A stretch of DNA of 64,000 nt, taken from an uncultured Bacteroidaceae bacterium (GTDB lineage Bacteria; Bacteroidota; Bacteroidia; Bacteroidales; Bacteroidaceae). The position numbers and the translations under genes are program-made. Below, in pieces: positions 6,280 to 16,000 of this stretch. The stretch spans positions 1 through 64,000 of the forward strand of contig CAKRYD010000011.1 in NCBI GenBank assembly GCA_934426255.1, in the 5' to 3' direction. The notes beneath the pieces are model-generated. The model did no database searches, was not told where the DNA came from, and saw nothing but the letters and a program-made list of their open reading frames with translations. Every line of letters starts with the position of its first letter. Position 1 is the stretch's first letter.

Positions 6280-9200
6280 CTAATAAGTGTAGTTGCGTTG
6301 TTGTAAATATTCTGTTGTAATCAAGTTGCTCAGATATTTGCGGTCTTTAATGTCTGCCCGAATCTTCATTGCGATAAGCTCCTTGCCAATGATAGACAAC
6401 ACGTCCTGGCCAAATGCCGGTTCGTTGTCAAGAATGTTAATGTCGAGGAACAGCCGTCTGTCAATCTCGTCTTTCATCTTTGCCAGGCTCTCGGCAATCT
6501 CGTATTCGTATGCCGATATGATGGGGCGTTCACGTTTCTGGTTCTGCTCCTCAATGCGTTTGTGAATACGGACAAACCGTTCATCTCCGTTATACTTGCG
6601 TTTAAGGATGTTATTGCGGCGATTTATCTCATGTATCTTCTTCATTACTGCGTCCATATATTGAATGCTTGCTTTGGCATCCTCAGTGCTTTGCGGCACA
6701 AAACCTTTCTTGCGGAAATATTCACGGAATTCATCGGCGAGGATAACGTATTGTTCTTCTTTGGTATCGAAATTCGCCTCAAACTCTGCTTGTACTCGCT
6801 CGCAACGCTCCCGAATGTCATTAACGATAATCCGCAACTCTTCGGGCATCCCCTTCTTAAATTCAAACTCCAATTCCGAAAGAGCCACATTGATAATGCC
6901 GGAAACATCAGCCTTATGTTCTGTGCTTTCAAAAAGATTGATGCGCTCAATGCGGTGGGTGACCTCTGTGATAAGGGAGGGAATCCTTCCCATAGGGAGC
7001 GAAACAATTTTATTCTTGGTTTCTTCATCGCCAAAAGAACGTACTTGATTGATGATAGCTTTGGTATCGGTGAGCGTGTTGCGCAACTCGTACAGGCTGT
7101 CTTTATTCTCAATTTCGTCTATTTGCTTGCGGAACTCCTCCACATTATCAATGGTGAAATTGAAAAGCACACTCTTGATCTCTTTTATCTTGGCCTCTAC
7201 GTCTTCTTTGCTGACCAATAGATCATTGGCTATATTATCGGTATGCGGATTATCCGATTCATCCGAAGTACGGTTAAGTTCTCGCAGATAACGGTCATTG
7301 GTCGCATCAAAGTTTTCTTTGATGTCTACAAAGTCCACGACATATCCATACTTGAAATCATGATAAGGACGGTTTACCCTTGTTAGGGCTTGCAGCAAAT
7401 CATGGCCATCGAGTGAGCGACCCAAATATAATTTCTTCAGACGTGGTGCGTCAAAGCCAGTAAGAAGCATCTTATTAACAATGAGAACATCAATTTCTTG
7501 CTGTTTTTTGAACCCTTCAATATACTCTTTGCGTTCCTGTTTGTCACCTTCGTCATGCAGGATGAGCGATGCCGTAAGTGGTTTGTAATTCCCGTATTGG
7601 AGCATCGGTTCTGCCGCCATGAACATTTGCTGCTCTTTGTAGTGGCTGACTTTGTTAGCCATATTGAAGCGTTCTTGCCAAAGGCGGAATAGAACCCTTG
7701 CTTGTGAGTTTGTGCGGCATACAATCATTGCACCCACTGTTTCATCATTTTGTTCCTTTCGGAAACGGCGGAAATCTGATATGATATAGTCCAACAGAGC
7801 ATTCAAGTAGCTTTCATGCTCCATGATTTGGTTGCGGTCGATGTCGGACTTCTTAACTTCCACATCACCTGCCAACTTGTCAAGTATATTTTCAATCTTC
7901 TCTTTGTAGATTGTTTCGACAGGCTCACGCATCAATTTACAGGTGTAGCCATCGGCAATGGACTTGTCGTAATAATAAGTATGGATGTAGTCACCGAACA
8001 CTCTCCACGATTCTCGTTCTTCTTTTAGCAATGGTGTTCCTGTCAGTGCAATTTTTACTGCATTTTGATCTGCCTCCAAAAGGTTTGCCAAGAAACTGCC
8101 TTGTGGGTTATATCCTCGGTGCGCTTCATCAACAAAGAAGATTCGTTGTAGATTGGTACTGTAACTGTTATCCACCATCACTTTGGCTTTGTCTTCTTTG
8201 AATTTTTGAATATTGACCACCATGATTTCAGGCTTTCCCTCATCATTGCTTGTTACGTCTCGGTTTGCTATGTCATCCATCAATTCCTTGCGGCTTTTAG
8301 CGTTGTGGACGACAAGACCACGGGCAGCAAATTCGTCCGTTGCTTGTTCCATTAAGTCAATACGGTCAACTATGAAATAGAACTTTGCTACCACATTGCG
8401 CTGTGCGAAATAGTCTGTTAGGCTTTTCACGCTGTAATAGGCGAGTGCGGTCTTTCCGCTACCTTGCGTATGCCAAATGATGCCGCTTTTCACTCCCCTC
8501 GTCAAGGCATTGCGGATGGCATACGAAGCGAACAATTGCTGATAGCGCATCACATGCTTTTGCAATTGAGTACCCTGTGTGCCATCGGCCAACTCTATTT
8601 TACGTTCCACGTATGCAAATCCATAGCGTAAAAGGAATAAAAATCTCTCTTTGCTCAGCATAGAGGTGAGAATGCGGTTTGTCGGCGTGGTTATAGCTTT
8701 ATTGGTCTGGTATTCTTGCAAGTTTTTAATGACCACGCAGTTGCGATGCTTTAGCACCTTATTCTCCATTTCATCAGTGATATCCTGATAAGGATAATCT
8801 GGTACGTACCGTTTGTCTTCCTCACGGAACACGTTGAAGAACGCCTTCTCCTTAGCCGTGCAACAATAAAATGCCCCTTGTATAGGCACACGACTATCGG
8901 TGTCATACTCTTGGTTGTTGGAGAAAATCATCAGTTGGGTGATATTGAAGAAGCTGCGGAAGCATGACTTGCTCATTCGCTTGTTGATTCGCTCCCTTTC
9001 CGCCAAAATGCCTTCACGGTTGTTCGGTTTCTTGACCTCAATGAAAGCAAGCGGGAGGCCGTTTACAAAACAAGTGATGTCAGGACGGAACTCATCTTCT
9101 GTATCTTTATTCTCACAAGTAAATTCTGTAGTTACATGCCAATCGTTATTTTCTAGATTTTCAAAATCAATAAGTTTCGTACCGCTGTTTGCTGAAAGCA

Positions 9201-9450
9201 ACAGGTAAAACTCACGCCCCAAATCATCATTATTGGCTATATTCACAATTTTGGTATACAATAGTGAGGCCTCAGAGTCAGACAAACCGGGATTAAGGCG
9301 CCTTACTGCATTCAAGAAAACATCAATCAAGATATTTGTCTTTGTGTCATAAGTACAAATGTTATCCAAATAAGTATATCCCAACTTGCATAGATGGAGT
9401 GCTGCCGGAACTTGTACTCTGGTATTCTCATTAAATTTGTTATTGCCCAT
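6280..9450 (-). CDS. hsdR: Type I restriction endonuclease subunit HsdR
   Basis: 1056 aa translocating endonuclease. The N-terminal PD-(D/E)xK nuclease has Asp124 (RPDITCFV) and FIEVKK with Glu138 and Lys140. The superfamily 2 motor has Walker A GSGKT at 330-334, DEAH at 441-444, and TGTP soon after. The C-terminal helical region is expected to dock on HsdM. All key residues are intact and no frameshift is seen, so restriction is probably active. It is the second gene of the operon, 11 bases after the XRE regulator. Confidence 0.97.
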   Translation of the reverse strand: MGNNKFNENTRVQVPAALHLCKLGYTYLDNICTYDTKTNILIDVFLNAVRRLNPGLSDSEASLLYTKIVNIANNDDLGREFYLLLSANSGTKLIDFENLENNDWHVTTEFTCENKDTEDEFRPDITCFVNGLPLAFIEVKKPNNREGILAERERINKRMSKSCFRSFFNITQLMIFSNNQEYDTDSRVPIQGAFYCCTAKEKAFFNVFREEDKRYVPDYPYQDITDEMENKVLKHRNCVVIKNLQEYQTNKAITTPTNRILTSMLSKERFLFLLRYGFAYVERKIELADGTQGTQLQKHVMRYQQLFASYAIRNALTRGVKSGIIWHTQGSGKTALAYYSVKSLTDYFAQRNVVAKFYFIVDRIDLMEQATDEFAARGLVVHNAKSRKELMDDIANRDVTSNDEGKPEIMVVNIQKFKEDKAKVMVDNSYSTNLQRIFFVDEAHRGYNPQGSFLANLLEADQNAVKIALTGTPLLKEERESWRVFGDYIHTYYYDKSIADGYTCKLMREPVETIYKEKIENILDKLAGDVEVKKSDIDRNQIMEHESYLNALLDYIISDFRRFRKEQNDETVGAMIVCRTNSQARVLFRLWQERFNMANKVSHYKEQQMFMAAEPMLQYGNYKPLTASLILHDEGDKQERKEYIEGFKKQQEIDVLIVNKMLLTGFDAPRLKKLYLGRSLDGHDLLQALTRVNRPYHDFKYGYVVDFVDIKENFDATNDRYLRELNRTSDESDNPHTDNIANDLLVSKEDVEAKIKEIKSVLFNFTIDNVEEFRKQIDEIENKDSLYELRNTLTDTKAIINQVRSFGDEETKNKIVSLPMGRIPSLITEVTHRIERINLFESTEHKADVSGIINVALSELEFEFKKGMPEELRIIVNDIRERCERVQAEFEANFDTKEEQYVILADEFREYFRKKGFVPQSTEDAKASIQYMDAVMKKIHEINRRNNILKRKYNGDERFVRIHKRIEEQNQKRERPIISAYEYEIAESLAKMKDEIDRRLFLDINILDNEPAFGQDVLSIIGKELIAMKIRADIKDRKYLSNLITTEYLQQRNYTY

Positions 9451-9461
9451 AATCGTGCATC

Positions 9462-9659
9462 TTATTCAAAGTTGATAATCTCGCTCACACTAATCTCCAG
9501 CAATTCCGATATACGTTTCAGCGTTGCCAAATCGGGCTGGGTCGTATTGGTACACCACTTGGAAACAGTCGTTTGGTTTACGCCCAACTGCTCAGCCAGC
9601 CATTTGTTGGTTCTCTTCTTTTTAACTAATACGAGCTTTAATTGATTCAAATCTTTCAC
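9462..9659 (-). CDS. Small XRE-family helix-turn-helix regulator of the hsd operon
   Basis: 65 aa, essentially one HTH domain: NKWLAEQLGVNQTTVSKWCT is the DNA-binding unit, then QPDLATLKRISELLEIS. The start is GTG at 9659, preceded by GAGG and an in-frame stop three codons upstream, so no longer start exists. First gene of the hsdR-hsdM-rhuM-hsdS operon, in the position of controller proteins that delay restriction relative to methylation. Autoregulation is inferred, not shown. Confidence 0.85.
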   Translation of the reverse strand: MKDLNQLKLVLVKKKRTNKWLAEQLGVNQTTVSKWCTNTTQPDLATLKRISELLEISVSEIINFE

Positions 9660-9685
9660 TTCACCTCAATTTATTGCTTTAGATG

Positions 9686-9693
9686 CAAATTTA
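9686..9693 (-). promoter_or_regulatory. Promoter -7 element for the hsd operon
   Basis: TAAATTTG on the minus strand, matching TAnnTTTG. A TTG lies at 9716-9718, 22 bases upstream, slightly longer than the usual 19-21. Predicted leader to the GTG start is about 20 bases. Confidence 0.5.
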
Positions 9694-9803
9694 GGGGTTT
9701 TCTTTGAGTGAGCGACAATCTACAAACAATTTTAAAAGGAGAAGTGGAAAAATTTCAATGCAAATGTAGCACTATATTTCATCAAATAGTTCGTTGCTTT
9801 CAG

Positions 9804-9851
9804 AAAAAAGCGAAAGCCGATTAGTCCAATAGCATGGTAATCGACTTTCGC
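9804..9851 (-). terminator. Intrinsic terminator of the BspA-like gene
   Basis: Arms at 9810-9822 and 9839-9851 pair at 12 of 13 positions (GCGAAAG..CGATT), and the minus-strand transcript continues into a run of six T. It lies about 40 bases after the BspA-like stop. The remaining gap to the XRE gene (about 9694-9803) shows only AT-rich sequence. Confidence 0.75.
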
Positions 9852-9889
9852 GTCATTGAGATGATTCGTTTGTGTATGCTTCCTCTGAA

Positions 9890-11647
9890 TTAGCGGATCA
9901 ATGTTTTCTTTCCGTTGATGATATAGATGCCGGGTGTGAGATTCCTGTCCGAAGCAATGCGGCGACCTTGCAGGTCGAAGATGGGTGCATCTGATTTGTC
10001 CGTGTCAACTGTATGAATATTGTTGATAATATCCTGTGAAGGGTCAAAGATCTTTCCAACTTTGAGATCTTTCCATTGGTCAGCATAAAGATAACCTCCT
10101 CCTGTTCCAATGACCAACCAAAGCTGGCAATTTCTCTTGTTGATGTCCGTCAGTGCATTCTGTTCACATACAGGCGGATTAATGGCATAGCAGATAAGGC
10201 GTGTCATGCCTGAGCAGCAGTCGAAAGCATCTTTGCCGATGGTGGTGACAGAGGCGGGAATGGTTACCGATGTAAGGTTGACGTCTGACTTAAAGAGTCC
10301 TTCTTCTATTGTTGTGATAAAATCGGGGAGCACTAATTCGGTCAAGCCTGTGCAGTACTGGAATGCATACTTGCCGATGGATGTGACACTATTAGGAATA
10401 TTCACCGCAGTCATGCCGCTGCAACCGGAAAATGCATAGTCGTTGATGGTAGTGACAAATTCCGGAATGAAGAAATAACCCGGTTTCCCTGCAGGGAAAG
10501 TGTGTATTGTCTTTAGATCCCGACTGAAAAGAATACCATCGATAGATGTATAGTTGGGATTGGTTGATTTAACATCAAAGTCTATGAGGGCGGTACAACC
10601 GGCAAAAGCGGCGCTGCCGATGGAGGTGACGGATGGAGGAATGACAACTGAGGTCAAACCGCTGCAACCGGAGAAAGCGGAGTTGCCGATGGAAGTGACG
10701 GAGTTGGGAATGTCAATCAAGGTAAGGCTACTGCAATTAGAAAAAGCAGAGTTGTCGATGGAAGTGACTGAGTTTGGAATGGTCACCGTGGCCAGCTTTC
10801 TGCAACTATGGAAAGTGGAACTGTTGATGGAAGTGACGGAATTGGGGATGATTATTGAGGTCAGACTGACGCAGCCTGAAAAAGCGGTGCCACCGATGGC
10901 GGTAACTGTATTGGGAAGGTTCACCGTGGTAAGGTTGCTGCAATCGGCAAAGGCGGCATTGCCGATGGAAGTGACGGAATTGGGGAGGCTCATCGATGTC
11001 AAGCCGCTGCAACCCGAGAAAGCATAGTCGCCGATGGATGTAACAGAGTTGGGGATGGTTACCTCGGTCAATTTATTGCAATAATGGAAAGCTTTGCTGC
11101 CGATCGATGTTACGGAGCCGGGTATTTCATAGGAGCCTGAAAATCCACATGGAAGACAAACGATTTTACTTGCGTCCTTATTATATAATGCTCCGCCGAC
11201 AGATGAATATTGGGGGTTGTTTGCATCGACTTCGATTTTTGCCAGGTTTGTAGAACGGTCGAAAGCACTTTCATCGATGGTGGTAACAGAGCTGCCCAAG
11301 GTCACTGATGTCAGTTTAGAGCACAAGCCGAATGCTTTCATGCCGATGGTCTTGACTGTGTTGGGTATAGTTACCGAAGTCAGGTTCTTGCAGTTGTAGA
11401 AGGCAAGATCACCAATGCCTGTCACTTTGTAAGTTTTGTTTCTGCTGTCAGAGACCTCTGCGGGAATGACGAGGTCACCCTTGAGAAAAGAAGTATTCTG
11501 CGGAGCAACTTCGCAATAACTTATTGATGACTTGATAACGGTGTACCTCAGCGTATACCCTTCATAAGTATAGGTGAAGCTTAGTGCTGCAGCCGGGAGA
11601 GCCAGCAGCCATGAAAACAAGAAAATATAACAGACCCTTTTGCTCAT
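9890..11647 (-). CDS. Secreted BspA-like leucine-rich repeat surface protein
   Basis: About 585 aa. The start MSKRVCYIFLFSWLLALPAA gives a classical signal peptide; a longer frame to 11737 is rejected because the -7 element at 11680-11687 lies inside it and an AAGGAAA precedes the ATG at 11647. About a dozen 23-residue repeats of the type IPNSVTSIGDYAFSGCSGLT run through the middle. The C-terminus (IFDLQGRRIA...GIYIINGKKTLIR) is the short sorting-like tail common on secreted Bacteroidota proteins. BspA relatives mediate adhesion to host proteins and other bacteria; the ligand here is unknown. It is followed by its own terminator. Confidence 0.92.
   Translation of the reverse strand: MSKRVCYIFLFSWLLALPAAALSFTYTYEGYTLRYTVIKSSISYCEVAPQNTSFLKGDLVIPAEVSDSRNKTYKVTGIGDLAFYNCKNLTSVTIPNTVKTIGMKAFGLCSKLTSVTLGSSVTTIDESAFDRSTNLAKIEVDANNPQYSSVGGALYNKDASKIVCLPCGFSGSYEIPGSVTSIGSKAFHYCNKLTEVTIPNSVTSIGDYAFSGCSGLTSMSLPNSVTSIGNAAFADCSNLTTVNLPNTVTAIGGTAFSGCVSLTSIIIPNSVTSINSSTFHSCRKLATVTIPNSVTSIDNSAFSNCSSLTLIDIPNSVTSIGNSAFSGCSGLTSVVIPPSVTSIGSAAFAGCTALIDFDVKSTNPNYTSIDGILFSRDLKTIHTFPAGKPGYFFIPEFVTTINDYAFSGCSGMTAVNIPNSVTSIGKYAFQYCTGLTELVLPDFITTIEEGLFKSDVNLTSVTIPASVTTIGKDAFDCCSGMTRLICYAINPPVCEQNALTDINKRNCQLWLVIGTGGGYLYADQWKDLKVGKIFDPSQDIINNIHTVDTDKSDAPIFDLQGRRIASDRNLTPGIYIINGKKTLIR
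10220..11400 (-). repeat. Tandem 69-base leucine-rich repeat coding units
   Basis: Imperfect direct repeats encode about a dozen copies of a 23-residue BspA-type unit with the core VTSIG..AF..C..L. Neighbouring units are similar enough in DNA (for example around 10590-11030) to allow copy-number change by slippage or recombination. Confidence 0.8.
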
Positions 11648-11679
11648 ATGTTTCCTTTTTGATTCAATTTTCAACAATA

Positions 11680-11687
11680 CAAAATTA
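11680..11687 (-). promoter_or_regulatory. Promoter -7 element for the BspA-like gene
   Basis: TAATTTTG on the minus strand, about 33 bases before the ATG at 11647. No good -33 element is seen at the usual distance. Confidence 0.45.
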
Positions 11688-11810
11688 GCAACGATATCAG
11701 AACCTCGCAGCGTTTTAAAGCATAAAAAACGTCTCAATTGTTAGGTTCGCACATCTTTGCGGTTTCAAGTATTTTGAATTTGCCGATTTGGCGATTTTTT
11801 GCTGTTTAGA

Positions 11811-12920
11811 CTATTTCGACTTTCTCCATTTGTTGGGGGTACAACCTTCGGCTTCTTTGAAGAGGCGGATGAAATGGCTTGGTGACATGAATCCGGAGAG
11901 CTCGGAAACATCGGCAATAATCAGCTTAGGATTTTCCACGAGCAGTCGTTTGGCGTATTCGATGCGGAGACCGGTGATCCAATCGCGAAACGAGGTGCCA
12001 TATTCGGTTCGTATAAATTCGGAGAGATAGGTGCGGTTGGTGAGAAAGGTGTCCGAAAGCTCTTTGATGGTGAGGCCGGGGTGCACATACCCTTCATTGG
12101 CAATCCATTCTTTGATTTTCTCGGCGATTTCTGCATGGTAGACGGGCGAATCGGACTTTTGTTCGGTTTTTGTTTCATCAGTCTCAAGATCGGGAGTAAC
12201 TTCGCTTTCCATCGCGTGTTCCACTCTTTCGTAGAAAAGGAGATAGTTTTGATAACAGTGGAAAAGATAGATGTAGAATGGTACGGACGACAGAATCCAG
12301 ACGTAAACGTAGCGGTTGGGCAAGAATGTCAGTATACCGCAACCGACTCCGAATATAATGGCCCAGTAGGTGAACACCGAAAGCCAGCGAATATATGCGC
12401 CTATGTCATCGGAATTGGTGTCGTTGAAAATGTGAATGGCTTTATGATACGCCCGTAAAATCCTGCTGGCCAGCACCAATCCGTAGATAATCAACCATGC
12501 AGACAGACCGAACAGTGCAGTTGTCTTGATTGGCCCCTTGGGGAATGTCATTAGCACAATGCACGCAAGGAGAGAAAATATGATCCACAATCCGATATGC
12601 ACAAATGTCCGGCGTCGTGTAATGTAAAAGCGGTCGAGCAGCGTAATCAAGGCCGAGGAGAACAGCCAGTAACACAGAAAGTAAGTGCAAAGGTTGATAA
12701 GAATGGCCGCATCGACATCCTTAAACCTGATGCCGCAGAAGAAATGTATCGAATAGTTTGCCGCAAGTATTAATATGGCCATCCCCATCATCCGCCGCGA
12801 GCGCAGGTAGTTCTCAAAGACCGACTTCTCAGGAGTTTTTGCCAACAAAAATTCAAAACCGAAGAACAACATCAGCGGCAGCGCGATGCAAAGTGAGTAA
12901 CTATATATCGAAGATTCCAT
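11811..12920 (-). CDS. AraC-family regulator with an N-terminal membrane domain
   Basis: 369 aa. The first two thirds hold about six or seven hydrophobic segments (for example LCIALPLMLFFGFEFLL, AILILAANYSIHFF, IIFSLLACIVLMTF). A linker of acidic and polar residues follows (about 235-265), then an AraC/XylS DNA-binding domain: LTIKELSDTFLTNRTYLSEF and LIIADVSELSGFMSPSHFIRLF are the two HTH units, ending CTPNKWRKSK. This suits a membrane-bound sensor-regulator. It lies between the BspA-like and beta-galactosidase genes, all on one strand but each apparently with its own promoter or terminator. The signal and targets are not visible. Confidence 0.88.
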   Translation of the reverse strand: MESSIYSYSLCIALPLMLFFGFEFLLAKTPEKSVFENYLRSRRMMGMAILILAANYSIHFFCGIRFKDVDAAILINLCTYFLCYWLFSSALITLLDRFYITRRRTFVHIGLWIIFSLLACIVLMTFPKGPIKTTALFGLSAWLIIYGLVLASRILRAYHKAIHIFNDTNSDDIGAYIRWLSVFTYWAIIFGVGCGILTFLPNRYVYVWILSSVPFYIYLFHCYQNYLLFYERVEHAMESEVTPDLETDETKTEQKSDSPVYHAEIAEKIKEWIANEGYVHPGLTIKELSDTFLTNRTYLSEFIRTEYGTSFRDWITGLRIEYAKRLLVENPKLIIADVSELSGFMSPSHFIRLFKEAEGCTPNKWRKSK

Positions 12921-13011
12921 GATTCATCAGACTTTTGAATGCAAAATTGCTCAAAAATCCCGATATGCGGCTCTTCGAACCCATTATTTAACGCAGATGA
13001 CCCGAAAGCAA

Positions 13012-13043
13012 AAGAACCGGCTTCTACGTGGAAGCCGGTTCTT
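13012..13043 (-). terminator. Intrinsic terminator of the beta-galactosidase gene
   Basis: Perfect 13-base arms AAGAACCGGCTTC (13012-13024) and its complement (13031-13043) around a 6-base loop. The minus-strand transcript continues TTCTTTTGCTTT. It begins 13 bases after the stop at 13056. Confidence 0.85.
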
Positions 13044-13055
13044 GAAGTGCCCTTT

Positions 13056-16000
13056 TTAGTCGGTTAATACTTGAAATTCAGCTCCGGTGGCAAAGTCCTG
13101 TCCATCGTGTGCGCTTAAAGCCGTAAAACGTATATAGCGCGCCTTGACAGGATGCTGTAGGTTGATTTTCTTCAATTTAAGATTGCGCTCAAACTCTCCT
13201 TCACAGATGGGCTTACCCCACTCTTTTCCATCGTTGCTTACTTGTATCCGATAGTTTTTGATGTTGCCATTCCAACTGTCCTGGCGTGGCAGGTATGTGA
13301 AACCTTTGATGGATTTTTCGCTGCCGGCATCGAAATCAACCCAATGCGGGAACTTGGCAACTGTGACTGAATACATGGTGTGCCAGTAAGTAGCAGGGTC
13401 GTTGTCAATCAGATGTGTCGCCAGTCCTTCATCACCACCTGTTTCTTCACTGCTGGCATATTTGACGGTAAGGGGAATGGCCGCTAGTTTCTCGAATTTC
13501 AATGTATATGTCAGCAAAGGAGCTTTTGCTGTCCATGCCGTTACTATACCGCCATCAGGCAAGGCAAACGGCTCTTTATATGTCTGGGCTTTTGACTTAC
13601 CGACGCGATAGACAATTGTTTCTCCCGTTTTTGCTGCTTTGATGGTTACCTGGCCGTTGTTTGCACGTGTTATGAGTAACGGTGCGTTCCCACAGATGTT
13701 CACTTGGCTCTGCTTTTCAGCGTTGCCGTTTACTGGGCGTATCATGAAAGCCATGCGGTGGTCATTGGCTTTGACACGGTCAATTTCAAGCGGCCCTCCC
13801 TGTCCGCAGCTGTTGCCTCCCAGCCCGGTTACGGCTGCATCGAGGTGAAGATAGTTGTTCGGGCGTTGCGGCAGCTCATAGGGATGGCGTGCGAAGGTAA
13901 GGTCAAGTGCCGAATTGGGCAAGGCCTGCATCGACATGGCATCAGGTGCGATGAATACTGCGCCTTTTCCGTTTTCATCGGTAATACTGCACCATCTTAC
14001 ATCTTCGTGGTTGCCGGTATCCTGCGGCTTGGGCCAGATGTTGAGGTTTTTTTTGATAGAGGTTTCATAGACTTCTATGTTCTGGCCGGTTTTCCGGTCA
14101 GGATAGTTGCCTATCGGTCCTCGTCCGTAGTAGGTGAGCTTGTCCATTGTCTTTGGCAGTTCCATAACATAGCCGAGACGTGGAAGAGTTAAGCCCGGTT
14201 TGTTTGAAGTGATTGTTGATTGCAGTTCGATGGAACCGTCGGGATAGACAGTCCAAAGCAAATTGGCTATAAATTGAAAATCAGATTCTCCAAAAGGTTT
14301 GCTCACGTTATTGTTTAGCGTATAACATCCCGAAGCCAGTCCCTTTTCTACCAGCCGACTCCCATAAGGTGCTTGAGCCGTCAGAGAATAGTTAATGGAT
14401 ATGGTGCCGTTGTCATTGACAATGATTTTGTCGCTTTTTACATGATTGCGCAAATTGTGTAGGCCGTTTTCATACCATGATTGGAAAAACCAGTTGTCAT
14501 TGTTGGTCAGTGCACGGAAAGCATCGATTTTAGGCCCTCCACCTTCTGAAATAATCTGTTGCCCATTATATTCAAGGCTGTAGATGGTGCCTTGGTTCTT
14601 ATTGAACTTCACTGTGAACCCTTTCCCTTGAATGGCTGTAATAGAATCGTTGACAGCCTTTGCAGAAAGTTTTTGTTTGGTGTCCGAAAGCGAAATGCAC
14701 GGATGTTGTGCCGCTCTTTTTACAAGGATTTGTTCTTCGGCCTGTGGGTAGCCGGCTTTGGCCCATGGCCTGTCATATTTGAGTAAAAACTGAAGTTTGA
14801 CGAAATATTCGGCATCAGCGTCCAATGAGGCGTATTGGAGCGGTATTTGAATGGTCTTGCGTTGGCGCGCACCTAAAGTCCCGACATTGACAAGTCCTGT
14901 CTTGATGGGCTTTCCATTGCGGTATAAGCTCCATTTAGCATCATATTGCGACAGGTCTTCAAAATATTGTTTGTTGAATACCGACACTTCGCCTTTTAGC
15001 ATGTTAACGCTGTCAACTTGAATGTTCTGATAGACTTTCTTGACTTCATAGTACTGCGGTTTTGGTTGCATGTTTGCAAAAATGATGCCGTTCATTACAA
15101 ACTGGCCGTCATTGGGAAAATCACCGAAGTCACCGCCATATGCCATAAAGCGTTCGCCTTTTTCGTTATAGTAGTACATGGCTTGGTCTATCCAGTCCCA
15201 AATGGCTCCTCCACAGAAAAAGTTGGTAGATTCTATAGCTTTCCAGTAGTCGATAAGGTTGCCTGCGGCGTTACCCATGGAATGGGCATATTCGGAAATA
15301 TGGAACGGATATTTGATGCCGGCATTTCCTTTGACCGCTTCACGCACCCATGCAATGGAGGGATATTGGTTGGAGCCCATGTCAACAATATTGTTGTTGC
15401 GTTCATATTGAACGGGGCGCGATTGGTCATAGTTTTTCAAAGAGTCATAGGCGGCAACGAAATTGTGTCCCGGACCGGCTTCATTGCCCAGCGACCAGAT
15501 AACAATGCTCGGGTTGTTTACATTGGAACGAACCATCTCCATGACGCGTGCCACATGGGCGTTGAGCCATTCTTTGGGATGTGAAAGCGAAGCCTTACCA
15601 TAATAATATTCGTGGGATTCGATGTTGGCCTCGTCTTCCAGATAAATGCCGTATTTGTTGCACAAGTAATACCAATAAGGGTCGTCGGGATAATGGCTGT
15701 TGCGCACATGATTGATATTGGCGCGCTTCATCAGCATGATTTCTTCCTCCATTTGCCGGCGTGTGATGGCATGGCCCAATGATGGATTGGTTTCGTGGCG
15801 GTTCACTCCTTTTAATTTCACGGTTTTTCCGTTGACATAATAATATCGTCCGGCCTTTCCGAACTCATCAGCCGAAGCCGGCGTATCTTTGATTTCAACT
15901 TTACGGAAACCGACGATTGCCGACACTGTTTCCACTACTTTTCCTTTCTTGTCTTTCAGTTGCCCTACAAGGATGTAGCGGTTGGGAGCTTCAGACGACC

